Source: Aristophania vespae
GTDB taxonomy: Bacteria; Pseudomonadota; Alphaproteobacteria; Acetobacterales; Acetobacteraceae
NCBI RefSeq assembly: GCF_009906835.1
Contig: NZ_CP047652.1
Span: forward strand, 1,674,001-1,738,000
DNA length: 64,000 nt
Reading direction: 5' to 3'
The translations under genes and the position numbers were made by a program. The notes under the pieces were generated by a model. It was given only the letters and a program-made list of their open reading frames with translations, did no database searches and was not told where the DNA came from. This document shows, one piece after another, positions 9,118 to 18,326 of this stretch. Each line of letters begins with the position of its first letter. Positions within the stretch are counted from its first letter, which is position 1.

Positions 9118-10143
9118 TTAAGCTGAAACCGCTTCGGCATTTTCTTCCTGATTTTTCCCGCGTAACTTACGCCAGAATTTTACCGCTTTAATGGCCGCAC
9201 GAGCTGCCATAGGTGCCATTTTAGGGCGTACTAAGCGTGGATCATATCCTGAGAAACGGCGTTCATCCTCTCTCAGACAAAGCTCCATAAGTTCAACAAA
9301 ATCAACATTCTGATCAGTCATGCTCTGCGCACCAGTCACAGTAAAATTATTATCCTGTGTATGCTCAATGCCCTGATCATCAAAAGAACGCACCAGACTC
9401 ATGCGCTCATATAATAAGAAGAAAAGAACCCCAATCACGCGCATCTCAAACCATGGTCGCTTCCAAAATGGCATAACAGCCCGGTGGTAAGCCAGCCAAT
9501 TTGCAAAAAGCAGGATATGACGACATTCTTCCTGCATAACAGGCTCAAAAGTCTCAATCAGCTCCATAGGAAATAAGCCAGCTCGCTCAGCCAGGGCAAA
9601 AAGCCCAAATGCAAAGAAACTATCCCAACATTCTGAAAAACCCGTAACCAGATAGGCCCATTCAGTGTCTCTGGGCTCTTTATAAGGAGGTTCTGGCGCC
9701 ATAGGAATTTTATAAAATTCCACCAGACGCGATAAAACTTCTTTATGGCGATTTTCTTCCCATGCATTACGAGAAATCGCATCTTTTACATCTGGATCAT
9801 CAAGCATGTCTGCATAGGCTGCCATACGCAAACGTGCTTTACCCTCAGTCTGCACAGCAATATCCCAAATAGGTAGAGACGTAATGCGGTGCAATGTTTC
9901 AGGGTCAAGCTCAGGCCAGGGGATAACAGAAGGCTTATAAGGGTTAAATGTCTCACGGAACATATCAGCCATAGCTTTCTTATGTTCCTGAGTGCCTGGC
10001 TTTAATGGCCCTTTGACGGGGCTGCTCCAATGACGTGCCTGATAATCCACCTCAGCCAAAGTTTTTTCAGAAGGCTGGTCAGGTAAATGTGAATAAATAT
10101 CGGCTAGAGTTTTTTTATCGGTATTTTTTTTCACGTCACTCAT
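9118..10143 (-). CDS. Ferritin-like di-iron protein of unknown substrate
   Basis: 341 residues, no signal peptide. A helical core from about residue 110 to 270 carries two ExxH iron-ligand motifs, ENRHKEVL and EECRHILLF, spaced as in ferritin-like carboxylate-bridged di-iron proteins. Further acidic helices (ETFEPVMQE, ELMELCLRE) may supply other ligands. The C-terminus is very basic. The family is often annotated only as ferritin-like; an oxidase or hydroxylase role is possible but unproven. It is transcribed with clpP (19-bp gap), with clpP upstream. Confidence 0.65.
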   Translation of the reverse strand: MSDVKKNTDKKTLADIYSHLPDQPSEKTLAEVDYQARHWSSPVKGPLKPGTQEHKKAMADMFRETFNPYKPSVIPWPELDPETLHRITSLPIWDIAVQTEGKARLRMAAYADMLDDPDVKDAISRNAWEENRHKEVLSRLVEFYKIPMAPEPPYKEPRDTEWAYLVTGFSECWDSFFAFGLFALAERAGLFPMELIETFEPVMQEECRHILLFANWLAYHRAVMPFWKRPWFEMRVIGVLFFLLYERMSLVRSFDDQGIEHTQDNNFTVTGAQSMTDQNVDFVELMELCLREDERRFSGYDPRLVRPKMAPMAARAAIKAVKFWRKLRGKNQEENAEAVSA

Positions 10144-10162
10144 GGCGTGCTCCTTTCCTTAA

Positions 10163-10882
10163 TTATGGAGCTGAGGGGGTTTCAATATCAGCTGGCGAAT
10201 TAATGATACGGCCCACTAAACCATAATCTACCGCCTCTTGGGCTGACATCCAGTAATTACGATCTGTGTCGCGAGCAACTTTCTCGTAAGTTTGCCCTGT
10301 TTCCCGAGCAAAAATGCGATTTAGCCGTTCGCGCATTTTAATAATTTCGCGTGCCTCAATATCAATATCTGTAGCAGGACCACGCACCCCTCCCATTGGC
10401 TGGTGAAGAAGAAAACGTGTATTTGGCAAACATAAACGACGCTCAGGGCGCCCTGCGGCAAAAATTAAAGCACCAGCAGATGCCACCCACCCTGTACCAA
10501 TAATGGTTATAGGTGCGAGCGAATCCACAAAACGAATCATGTCATGAATGGTATCGCCACTTTCGACATGCCCACCCGGAGAATTGACATAAATATCAAT
10601 CGGCTTATCCGAATCCCCGGCCAATGCTAGTAACCGTGCTGTTACTTCTTTTGCCAGGCGATCATTAACCCCGCCAAAAATAAGCACTTTTCTTTGCTTA
10701 AAAAGACGATCTTCCATTTCAGGAGAAGGCTTCGAAGCCTCTTTATCCTCCGAAGGGGTCTCCGGTTTTTCTTCATCAAAGCGGCTAGGAAAACGCTGGG
10801 AAGACGGCTCAGTATAACACTGTTCCTGAGATTTTCGATCTAGTCCTTTTAGATCACGATATTGTGTATCATTCATCATCAT
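10163..10882 (-). CDS. clpP: ATP-dependent Clp protease proteolytic subunit (second-type ClpP)
   Basis: 239 residues; an unusual N-terminal extension of about 60 residues, rich in E, K, S and P, precedes the ClpP fold. Catalytic residues are visible: Ser in [14 protein letters not shown], His in FLLHQPMGG, and Asp in [26 protein letters not shown] is the substrate-strand region. The VASAGA signature and the long N-terminus point to the second ClpP paralogue found in some alphaproteobacteria rather than the canonical clpP-clpX copy. Three ATGs in tandem (10882, 10879, 10876) follow an AGGA box; I use the first. Confidence 0.85.
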   Translation of the reverse strand: MMMNDTQYRDLKGLDRKSQEQCYTEPSSQRFPSRFDEEKPETPSEDKEASKPSPEMEDRLFKQRKVLIFGGVNDRLAKEVTARLLALAGDSDKPIDIYVNSPGGHVESGDTIHDMIRFVDSLAPITIIGTGWVASAGALIFAAGRPERRLCLPNTRFLLHQPMGGVRGPATDIDIEAREIIKMRERLNRIFARETGQTYEKVARDTDRNYWMSAQEAVDYGLVGRIINSPADIETPSAP

Positions 10883-10982
10883 TCTATCCTGCGCTCGCTT
10901 TTACGTTATGCCAAGACATAAACTCTTTCTCAGTTTCATTAAATAGCCTTAAAGCGAGTTAAAAGTCTCTTGCTTGCGAGGT

Positions 10983-11075
10983 ATGATAGAGAAGTTTATC
11001 TTATTGGCCACTCTGTTAGGAGGACTGTCGCTTTTTTACACCGGCTTTTGCCGCTCTAAGCTTCGTCGTCTTTAA
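10983..11075 (+). CDS. Candidate 30-residue membrane microprotein
   Basis: Short frame with one hydrophobic segment (FILLATLLGGLSLFYTGF) and a basic tail (CRSKLRRL), as in small single-span membrane proteins. GCGAGG lies directly upstream of the ATG, closer than ideal. It fills the gap between clpP and the divergent lipoprotein gene. It may be chance. Confidence 0.3.
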   Translation: MIEKFILLATLLGGLSLFYTGFCRSKLRRL

Positions 11076-11101
11076 GCCCTGTTGATGGACCATATCACCT
11101 C

Positions 11102-12037
11102 ATGATGACATATTTTTTTGCCAAATATTCACGACCATTCGCAGGCCTATTTTGTGCTTTTGCTTCGGCCTTAACCTTATCGGGCTGTCAGCACCGCACA
11201 GCAAATGAGACACTTACAGATTGGGTACATGGCATTTCTGGAGGGGAAATTTATAAATTACGTCCCCCACCACCCTATTACGACAAACCCTTTCCCCACA
11301 TTGGGCAAGTCCCCACTTATGAGCCAGAATTCCCCAGCCCAGAAGCACGCGCAATTTTAACGCAAAATCTTCAGGAACACCGCAATTACGCTCAGCGTTT
11401 AAGTGCCGCTAGTGGACCAATAGTTAAAGGCGCTATCGCCCCTCCTCCCCCTCCTGGTGGCGGAGAAAACTCTAGCACGCTGACATCTAGCCGCAGCACC
11501 GGGCAAGGCTCAATTTCTAAAGCAGCACCTTATATACCCAAAAAAACAGCAACCGATAAAAATAACGATAATGGGTTACCTGAGCTTAAATATAAGCCCA
11601 TCGCTCATGAAACCCCAAAATCTCTTCCGACCATAGGAGACGCTCCCCCTCTCCCTATAGGGTTTCGGGGATTTAAAATTCCCTCCACCCCAGGAGCCAT
11701 CATCCCGGATTTTGATAAAAAGGAACCTAATGGAACTCTGATCCGCTTTGTTGCTGCGACTGATCAAATAGGTCCAAAGCAGGAACAAACACTGCAACAT
11801 CTTGCTGATGAAAGCCTTCATAAAAAATTTATTATTATCGGTTTTGGGACAACACTCAGTGCAGAGGCTGGATTAAAAGCAAAAGACCAGCAACATGAGC
11901 TCAGACTTGGCTTATTAAGAGCCCAAAAAATAGCTCAGGAACTGGAAAAACGCGGTGTAGCATCTGAAAACTTAATTATAGAAGCCCGCTCCATAGGTGA
12001 CGGAGCACGCATTCAGATTCAGTCTCTCACACCGTAA
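11102..12037 (+). CDS. Proline-rich lipoprotein with OmpA-like C-terminal domain
   Basis: 311 residues. The N-terminal signal ends in a lipobox (LTLSGC, about residues 24-29), so it should be lipid-anchored in the envelope. The middle is low-complexity and proline-rich (PPPPYYDKPFP; PPPPPGGGE). The last 100 residues look like an OmpA/MotB-type fold: IRFVAATDQIGPKQEQTLQHLA, then RLGLLRAQKIAQELEKRGV and a final I-ARSIGDGARIQ strand. It may bind peptidoglycan or belong to an envelope complex; no specific system is recognisable. Start chosen at the first of two ATGs; no good Shine-Dalgarno is seen. Confidence 0.55.
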   Translation: MMTYFFAKYSRPFAGLFCAFASALTLSGCQHRTANETLTDWVHGISGGEIYKLRPPPPYYDKPFPHIGQVPTYEPEFPSPEARAILTQNLQEHRNYAQRLSAASGPIVKGAIAPPPPPGGGENSSTLTSSRSTGQGSISKAAPYIPKKTATDKNNDNGLPELKYKPIAHETPKSLPTIGDAPPLPIGFRGFKIPSTPGAIIPDFDKKEPNGTLIRFVAATDQIGPKQEQTLQHLADESLHKKFIIIGFGTTLSAEAGLKAKDQQHELRLGLLRAQKIAQELEKRGVASENLIIEARSIGDGARIQIQSLTP

Positions 12038-12164
12038 TATTTGATAAAACATTAGGTTAAAAAAGAGGTAACCCCCTTGCTTCAAAGTCAGAAGACGTGA
12101 AACATAGCCGGTAAACGTCACTTATTTTAAGGACACCACTCTAGCAATTTGTAACAAATATCTG

Positions 12165-12191
12165 GGTCTTTTTATCTTACAAAGACCTTTT
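12165..12191 (+). terminator. Rho-independent terminator between the lipoprotein gene and hom
   Basis: 7-bp stem GGTCTTT / AAAGACC with a 9-nt loop followed by TTTTAAAAA. It lies 128 bp after the lipoprotein gene and 75 bp before hom. It could end the first gene or act as an attenuator in the hom leader. I found no threonine/isoleucine-rich leader peptide to support attenuation. Confidence 0.6.
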
Positions 12192-12266
12192 AAAAACGCA
12201 CCTTACATTTGAGATGTCACCGCTAAAACCGTCCTTCATTTTATTAAAGAAAAGAATTATTCGATT

Positions 12267-13592
12267 ATGAAAGCTGCACCTCATTTTTCAGACAAAACCG
12301 CTAATTCTAATTCATTACGTCTAGCAATTGCTGGTCTTGGAACAGTGGGATGCGGGGTCATTAAACTTTTACAGGAACAGGCTTCCTCTTTAACTGACCG
12401 CACAGGAAAACAACTCGTTGTTACTGCCGTTAGTGCCCGTGATAGGACAAAAGACCGTCAAATCGACCTTAGCTCTTTTCGTTGGTATGATAACCCTGTC
12501 GAGCTGGCCTCAGATGAAACTATAGATTGTGTCCTTGAACTTATTGGAGGAGCGGAAGGCCCTGCACGTGACCTTGTTGAAGCCTCTCTCAAAGCTGGCA
12601 AGGCTGTCATCACCGCCAATAAAGCTCTTATAGCACTTCATGGAAAAGAATTAGCACAGCTAAGTAAAACCCATAACGCCCCTCTTTATTACGAAGCCTC
12701 TGTCGCTGGAGCCATTCCAGCCGTCAAAATTGTCAGAGAAGGTCTGGCAGGAGATATCATTAAAACTATCGGTGGCATTCTCAATGGCACCTGCAATTAT
12801 ATTCTGACTACAATGGAAGAAACCGGCCAAAGCTTTGAGGCTGTGCTGAAAGAAGCACAAGAAAAAGGCTTTGCCGAAGCTGAACCTTCTACAGATATTG
12901 ATGGATGGGATACGGCTCATAAATTAGCCATTTTGGCCAATATAGCTTTTAAACCACTCCAGTTTGACAGTCTGACTGTTGAGGGTATTCGCAGTATCAC
13001 AGCATCTGACCTGGGTTTTGCCAGAAAACTTGGCTATAAAGTCAAACTCCTAGGCATGGCACGCCAACATCAGGATGGCTCAATTGAGGCCTGGGTTCGC
13101 CCCTGCCTTGTGCCCGAAAAGGCAAAATTAGCCCAGGTTGATAATGTCTTTAATGCCCTTACGTGGGAGGGCAATTATAGCGGACCCATGACCATATCAG
13201 GCAGGGGAGCAGGAGAAGGCCCTACAGCCAGCGCCGTTCTTGCTGATATTATCGACTATGCTCAGGGCATGCGCCTCCCCTTATGGGGGCGCATTGTGGA
13301 ACAAGAGGAAACAGCAGCCCGCTCAGTAGCGTCACTTAAAAGCGCCTTTTATGTGCGTTTGCTCGTTGATGATACACCAGGCGTTATGGCCGATATCTCC
13401 GCAGTCTTACGAGATCAGGGTATTTCAGTACATCTAATTGCGCAGCATGAGTTTAAATTAGAGCAGGTTTATTTAACCGTTATCACTCATCCTGTGGCTA
13501 ATAGTCATATAACAGATGCTGCCGCCCGTCTAAGAGAGCTAAACTCCGTGCATGGAGCCCCTCTTATAGTAACTATTGAGAGCTTATGCTGA
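12267..13592 (+). CDS. hom: Homoserine dehydrogenase
   Basis: 441 residues. N-terminal Rossmann fold (LRLAIAGLGTVGCGVIKLL), catalytic domain with ANKALIALHG, EASVAGAIPAVKIVREG, GGILNGTCNYILTTME and STDIDGWDTAHKLAILA, then a C-terminal ACT domain (FYVRLLVDDTPGVMADIS) expected to sense threonine. It reduces aspartate semialdehyde to homoserine for threonine and methionine synthesis. Length and domain order match the monofunctional alphaproteobacterial enzyme. The stop overlaps the glpX start by 7 bp, opening a hom-glpX-recJ operon. Confidence 0.95.
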   Translation: MKAAPHFSDKTANSNSLRLAIAGLGTVGCGVIKLLQEQASSLTDRTGKQLVVTAVSARDRTKDRQIDLSSFRWYDNPVELASDETIDCVLELIGGAEGPARDLVEASLKAGKAVITANKALIALHGKELAQLSKTHNAPLYYEASVAGAIPAVKIVREGLAGDIIKTIGGILNGTCNYILTTMEETGQSFEAVLKEAQEKGFAEAEPSTDIDGWDTAHKLAILANIAFKPLQFDSLTVEGIRSITASDLGFARKLGYKVKLLGMARQHQDGSIEAWVRPCLVPEKAKLAQVDNVFNALTWEGNYSGPMTISGRGAGEGPTASAVLADIIDYAQGMRLPLWGRIVEQEETAARSVASLKSAFYVRLLVDDTPGVMADISAVLRDQGISVHLIAQHEFKLEQVYLTVITHPVANSHITDAAARLRELNSVHGAPLIVTIESLC

Positions 13593-14584
13593 TGGCAAAG
13601 CCTTTTCGCTTAACGGGCCGCAATCTTGGCCTTGAGCTTGTACGCGTAACAGAAGCCGCAGCCATTGCTTCAGACCACTGGACTGGCTACGGCAACAAAA
13701 TAGAGGCCGATGGTGCCGCTGTAAAAGCCATGAGAGAGGCTTTTGATAATGTCGCCATCAATGGCACTGTTGCCATTGGCGAAGGCGAAATGGACCAGGC
13801 CCCCATGCTTTATATTGGCGAAAAGGTGGGCTGCGGAGGGCCTGAATTTGATATCGCTGTTGACCCGCTAGAGGGCACAAATCTTTGCGCCCGTAGCCTT
13901 CCAAACGCTCTGACAGTTATTGCCCTTGCTGAAAAAGGGCAATTTTTACACGCTCCCGACGTTTATATGGAAAAAATAGCCGTCGGACCCGATGTGCCTG
14001 AAAATGTAGTTGATATTGATGCATCAATTACAACCAACTTGCGTGAACTCGCCAAAGCCAAGGGAAAATCACCCTCTGATCTGACTTTATGTGCTTTAGA
14101 GCGTGACCGTCATGAGGAAATGATTGCAAAAGCGCGCGAAACAGGGGCACGCGTTAGATTACTAAGTGATGGCGATGTTGCTGCGGTTATTGCAACATGC
14201 CTCCCCCTTAGCGGTGTTGACCTTTATGCTGGAAGCGGTGGAGCCCCAGAAGGCGTTCTTGCTGCCGCGGCAGTGCGTTGCATGAAAGGACACATGCAAG
14301 CACGCTTGCTTTTTGAAAATGACCAGCAACTTCAGCGGGCAAAGATTATGATGAAAGACCAAGACCCTAAACGGCGTCTTGAGTTATGTGACTTAGCTAA
14401 TGGCCATGTTTTCTTTTGTGCAACAGGTGTCACACCAGGCTATTTGCTCGAAGGCGTAGAAAATCTCGATACAGGTTATAGACGCACACATTCCGTTGTT
14501 ATGCGCTCAGAAACAGGCACAATCCGCTATATCAGGGCCTATCATCACGTCGCCACCAAGCGTTTACAAACCAATTTTTTCTAA
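13586..14584 (+). CDS. glpX: Fructose-1,6-bisphosphatase, class II (GlpX)
   Basis: 332 residues. GlpX signatures: AIGEGEMDQAPMLYIGEKVG, the metal-binding DPLEGTNLCA, LSDGDVAAVIATC, GSGGAPEGVLAAAA, and the C-terminal TGVTPGYLLEGV. It hydrolyses fructose-1,6-bisphosphate in gluconeogenesis. ATG at 13586 overlaps hom; a second ATG at 13592 (MAKPF) is an equally plausible start two codons later. recJ follows after 6 bp. Confidence 0.95.
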   Translation: MLMAKPFRLTGRNLGLELVRVTEAAAIASDHWTGYGNKIEADGAAVKAMREAFDNVAINGTVAIGEGEMDQAPMLYIGEKVGCGGPEFDIAVDPLEGTNLCARSLPNALTVIALAEKGQFLHAPDVYMEKIAVGPDVPENVVDIDASITTNLRELAKAKGKSPSDLTLCALERDRHEEMIAKARETGARVRLLSDGDVAAVIATCLPLSGVDLYAGSGGAPEGVLAAAAVRCMKGHMQARLLFENDQQLQRAKIMMKDQDPKRRLELCDLANGHVFFCATGVTPGYLLEGVENLDTGYRRTHSVVMRSETGTIRYIRAYHHVATKRLQTNFF

Positions 14585-14590
14585 GATTTC

Positions 14591-16399
14591 ATGACATTTA
14601 ATAATCACGTGCCCAATAACTCTGTTCTTGGTGTTACCTCCAGCGCCGGAAACCGCCAATGGGTATGGCGCAAAAGCACTTTAAGTGACGAACAACAGCG
14701 CCTTATTTTAACAATTACTCAACAAACAGGCCTGACAGAACTCACAGCCCGCATCTTAGCCGGGCGGGGCATTGGCTTAAATCAGCTTGAGGCCTTTCTT
14801 GAACCGCGCCTCGAACGTGATTTACCCGATCCCTCATGCTTAAAAGATATGGACCAAACGTCTCAGCGTTTGGCCGATGCAATTGAGAAACAAGAAGTTA
14901 TTGGCATATTAGGTGATTATGACGTTGACGGAGCATGCGGAACAGCTTTGCTAGCCAGCACTCTAAGCGCATTAGGCTGTAAAATTCTCACACATATCCC
15001 CGACCGAATCACTGAAGGATACGGCCCTAACACTCAAACTTTAGAGTCATTTATAACGCAAGGCGCAACTCTGCTCATTTGCGTTGATTGTGGCACAGCC
15101 GCACATACTATTCTAGACGCGTTTGAAGGGCGTGCTGACAGAATTATTTTGGACCACCATAAGCCTAATGGAGGGTTGATCCCTAAAGGGCTGGTCGTTA
15201 ATCCAAACCGCCTTGATTGCGATTCAAATCTTGGTTTTATCTGCGCTACAGCCGTTTCCTTTTTCACCATGATAGCCCTGAGGCGGGAATTACGCTCACG
15301 CGGTTGGTTAGAAACTCATAAATTTCCTAATTTGCTGTCTTTATTAGATCTTACAGCCCTCGCCACAATTTGCGATGTCATGCCCCTTTATGGCGTTAAC
15401 CGCACATTAGTTACGCAGGGCCTGAAAGTGCTTAATACTGGCAAGCGCCTGGGCCTACAAATGCTAGCCCATAGCGCAGGGGTGAAAGATAAAAGCAACG
15501 CAATGGCTTGCGGCTTTGCCCTTGGGCCCAGAATCAATGCTGGTGGGCGTATCGCTCAGTCTGACCTTGGTCTCAAATTACTACTAAGTCAGTCCGAAGA
15601 AGAAGCGCGTGCTTTGGCAGAGACATTAGACGGCGTGAACCGCAAACGCCAAACAATTGAAGGTCACGCCCTCCAAAGCGCTATAGATCGGGCGCAAGCT
15701 CAAATTGACGCAGGCCATGCCGTTATCTTGCTATGCGATAAAGAATGGCATCCTGGTATCGTCGGAATTGTGGCAGGAAGATTAAAGGAACGCTTTAATC
15801 GCCCCACTCTCATTGGCGCTCTTAATGAAGATAATATTATTAAAGGGTCCGCCCGTTCTGTAACGGGACTAGATATTGGCAATGCCATTATAGCCTCTCA
15901 ACAAGCAGGGTTGTTACTTGCCGGTGGTGGGCACTCTATGGCAGCAGGTTTTTCTCTTAAAGAATCGAATTTAGAGGCCTTTCATCAATTCCTAAATCAA
16001 ACACTTTCTCAAGCTCTAACCCTGCCTCCTCAAGAAGCACTGCAAATTGATGGGATTTTGACCCTAAACGGTGCAACCCCCACCCTTGCAAAAGAATTAT
16101 CGGCCCTTGCCCCCTTTGGAAATGGCAATGAGGAGCCTATTTTAGCACTAAGCCATGTGCGCTGTGTCAAAACTGACCGTATTGGAAAAGATGGCAACAC
16201 GCTAAGGGTAATTTTGCAAGGTGAAGACGGATTTACCCGCCTTAAAGGTCTTGTTTTTAGAGCAGCAGAAAAACGCTTCACAAATTTACTTGAAGACCGC
16301 ACAAAACCGCTAATTCACGTTGCAGGACAATTGCGATTAGAAGAATGGCAAGGCATAGAAAATTTAACTTTTTTCATTTCTGATGCAACACCCTCTTGA
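14591..16399 (+). CDS. recJ: Single-stranded-DNA-specific exonuclease RecJ
   Basis: 602 residues, 5'-3' ssDNA exonuclease for RecF-pathway repair and mismatch repair. DHH-family motifs in order: GDYDVDGACGTALL, the Asp in ICVDCGTAA, ILDHHKP (DHH motif), LATICDVMPL, and the DHHA1 motif AGGGHSMAAGFSL near residue 440. A C-terminal OB-like domain follows to the end. It is the last gene of the hom-glpX-recJ run and is followed 41 bp later by tRNA-Glu. Confidence 0.95.
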   Translation: MTFNNHVPNNSVLGVTSSAGNRQWVWRKSTLSDEQQRLILTITQQTGLTELTARILAGRGIGLNQLEAFLEPRLERDLPDPSCLKDMDQTSQRLADAIEKQEVIGILGDYDVDGACGTALLASTLSALGCKILTHIPDRITEGYGPNTQTLESFITQGATLLICVDCGTAAHTILDAFEGRADRIILDHHKPNGGLIPKGLVVNPNRLDCDSNLGFICATAVSFFTMIALRRELRSRGWLETHKFPNLLSLLDLTALATICDVMPLYGVNRTLVTQGLKVLNTGKRLGLQMLAHSAGVKDKSNAMACGFALGPRINAGGRIAQSDLGLKLLLSQSEEEARALAETLDGVNRKRQTIEGHALQSAIDRAQAQIDAGHAVILLCDKEWHPGIVGIVAGRLKERFNRPTLIGALNEDNIIKGSARSVTGLDIGNAIIASQQAGLLLAGGGHSMAAGFSLKESNLEAFHQFLNQTLSQALTLPPQEALQIDGILTLNGATPTLAKELSALAPFGNGNEEPILALSHVRCVKTDRIGKDGNTLRVILQGEDGFTRLKGLVFRAAEKRFTNLLEDRTKPLIHVAGQLRLEEWQGIENLTFFISDATPS

Positions 16400-16440
16400 C
16401 GTAGGATAATAAACTCTTTATCAACCGCCTCACGCCTTTA

Positions 16441-16516
16441 GTCCCGTTCGTCTAGAGGCCTAGGACACCGCCCTTTCACGGCGGCAACACGGGTTCGAAT
16501 CCCGTACGGGACGCCA
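16441..16516 (+). tRNA. tRNA-Glu (anticodon TTC)
   Basis: Complete cloverleaf: acceptor GTCCCGT / ACGGGAC, discriminator G, genome-encoded CCA, anticodon stem CCGCC / GGCGG with loop CTTTCAC (anticodon TTC), and T-arm CGGGTTCGAATCCCG. The foreign-looking repeat region begins right after its 3' end. Confidence 0.97.
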
Positions 16517-16780
16517 GCATTTTACTGCGGTTTTTGACGTTATCCACATAATAGAAGCTGGGCACATATGTGCCATCTATAGCGAAACATGATCCGTGAC
16601 TTCTTTTAGATAGCCAGGATCAAATTTCCTGTAAACTCGCCTTCTTGTGCATGGGTCTGTAGTCAGTCAGAGGCTTGATTTATAAAAACCCCGCCCTTGC
16701 CAGCCACAACGCAATGCTGTGTTTCGGGTGATGCGGCGTTGGCATTCAGCTCAATACCGCCCTAAGGCGCGCTTTTTTGA
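16517..16780. other. tRNA-flanking intergenic DNA with a segment repeated beyond the heptamer array
   Basis: No gene recognised. The segment 16618-16680 (AAATTTCCTGTAAACTCGCC..., ending near GGCTTGAT) is an imperfect copy of 17107-17169 on the far side of the heptamer array. The array thus sits between diverged direct repeats. A single TTATCCACA (DnaA-box-like) occurs near 16545 but stands alone. Confidence 0.4.
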
Positions 16781-17067
16781 TAGCTCATAGCTCATAGCTC
16801 ATAGCTCATAGCTCATAGCTCATAGCTCATAGCTCATAGCTCATAGCTCATAGCTCATAGCTCATAGCTCATAGCTCATAGCTCATAGCTCATAGCTCAT
16901 AGCTCATAGCTCATAGCTCATAGCTCATAGCTCATAGCTCATAGCTCATAGCTCATAGCTCATAGCTCATAGCTCATAGCTCATAGCTCATAGCTCATAG
17001 CTCATAGCTCATAGCTCATAGCTCATAGCTCATAGCTCATAGCTCATAGCTCATAGCTCATAGCTCA
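16781..17067. repeat. Heptamer tandem array, TAGCTCA x 41
   Basis: 41 uninterrupted copies of the 7-bp unit TAGCTCA (287 bp). It is not a multiple of three, so it reads differently in each frame and is unlikely to be coding. It lies 264 bp after tRNA-Glu. Confidence 0.98.
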
Positions 17068-17420
17068 TAATTCTGACGCAGAACCAACTCTCGTCAAGAC
17101 AGTTAAGGCCAAATTTTTGATAAACTTGCCTCAATATGCACGAATCCACAGCCAGTTGACCACCTGATCAATAGACTTAGCGAGCCATAACCATTTAACG
17201 AACAACGTTATGTCCCACATAATGTATAATATTGCTGCCCAATCCAACTTAAACTCTAACACATGCTTTTTTGAATGACCGGCAAATATTATTGGGAACG
17301 GGGCTATTTTCTACCATTGAACACCATAGAGACCATCTCTTAACTGACATATCATATGTAATAATTCCTTACATAACCCCTCCCATATCTTGGCGATTTC
17401 TTACCTCAAAACACCCTCTA

Positions 17421-17480
17421 AAAGTTGGTAGATTTCTTGACAGGGAAATTCCCTTTATATAACAATAACTTCCAGCAAGA
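17421..17480 (+). promoter_or_regulatory. CRISPR leader 1
   Basis: The AT-rich leader immediately precedes the first repeat. It contains TTGACA (17437-17442), a GGGAAATTCCC palindrome and TATAAC (17458-17463, 15-bp spacing; TATATA also overlaps), then AACTTCCAGCAAG up to the repeat. The same block, nearly identical, precedes arrays 2 and 3, which fixes the transcription direction as plus. Confidence 0.8.
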
Positions 17481-17873
17481 GTGTTCCCCGCGCGTGCGGG
17501 GATGAACCTGAGCCTGTACATTGTGGCGGTCGATTTTGATAGTGTTCCCCGCGCGTGCGGGGATGAACCGATCGTTATCATCCTAAAACCTTGTTTTTCT
17601 AGGTGTTCCCGCGCGTGCGGGGATGAACCTATGCCATCGGCAGCTATGCCTGTTTTGTGAGAGTGTGCCCCGCGCGTGCGGGGATGAACCATTTTCTGTT
17701 TTTTCGACAGTTTCCCGCGCCGGGTGTTCCCCGCGCGTGCGGGGATGAACCTTTATTTCTAGCGTTGCTAGCACCCTATTTATGGTGTTCCCCGCACACG
17801 CGGGGATGAACCTGTCCTGTTCTGTTTTAATCTGGGCGTGAGATGGTATTCCCCGAGCAGGCATGGATGAACC
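17481..17873 (+). CRISPR. CRISPR array 1, type I-E-like, 7 repeats
   Basis: Seven 28-bp repeats starting at 17481, 17542, 17603, 17663, 17724, 17785 and 17846, spaced 60-61 bp, with six spacers of about 33 bp. The repeat begins GTGTTCCCCGCGCGTG and ends CGGGGATGAACC, with the CCCCGCGCGTGCGGGG hairpin typical of type I-E. Repeat 3 lacks one C; repeats 4, 6 and 7 carry substitutions (repeat 7 is clearly eroded). No cas genes lie in the window, so processing would need Cas6e/Cascade from elsewhere. Confidence 0.95.
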
Positions 17874-17906
17874 TAAATACCATGCTAGCCCGGTAGCCTC
17901 AGTGCT

Positions 17907-18125
17907 GTGTTATTCGCGTGCATGTTTATGAAGCGTTGACAATCCACCGACCAAAATCACTAGCCAACTATTCTTTGTTTGTGCGGGAATAGGCCAAAAG
18001 AAGACATCCCTAAATTTTTAACGCAAAAATGTTCTCGACATCTGCAAGGGTGAATCGTGGGTGTTATCAACTTCAAGTTGTTTTATGTGATATATTTCGC
18101 GCATATGAGGAGGAGGATGAATCTC
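17907..18125 (+). CRISPR. Decayed distal end of array 1
   Basis: The 61-bp rhythm continues with progressively worse repeats at about 17907, 17968, 18029 and 18090. They can be recognised from GTGTTATTCGCGTGC, TTCTTTGTTTGTGCGGG, TGTTCTCGACATCTGC and ATATTTCGCGCATATG. The spacers here (AATTTTTAACGCAAAAAT and TTATCAACTTCAAGTTGTTTT) recur in the satellite at 36.8-40 kb. This is the oldest end of the array, since new spacers enter at the leader. Confidence 0.75.
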
Positions 18126-18261
18126 AGGATTATATCTAAAACTAAATATACCCCCTTCATTGGTCTTATTACACTCTATATGCCCTGATCTGATGGATTA
18201 GCCTTAAGTAGGTCGACAAAATCTCGCTACTAAGAGACACCGGAAATTGCCTAAAATTTAA

Positions 18262-18326
18262 TCACAAAACTTGGTAGATTTCTTGACAAGGAAATTCCCT
18301 TTATATAACAATAACTTCCAGCAAGG
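18262..18326 (+). promoter_or_regulatory. CRISPR leader 2
   Basis: Second copy of the leader: TTGACA 18283-18288 and TATAAC 18304-18309 with the same 15-bp spacing. About 120 bp upstream of it (18140-18262) also resembles the stretch before leader 3 (44708-44837), so more than the leader itself was duplicated. Confidence 0.8.

Noticed and set aside
14162-14362. Antisense frames inside glpX, recJ, recA and uvrA
   Set aside because: Shadow frames of well-identified genes.
16540-16556. TTATCCACA as sign of a replication origin
   Set aside because: A single DnaA-box-like match with no cluster, no dnaA or parAB, and no unwinding element next to it.
17369-17864. Minus-strand frames with repeated RFIPARAGNT / GSSPHARGT motifs
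   Set aside because: These are translations of CRISPR repeats; the same occurs at 18362-18685 and 44826-45126.
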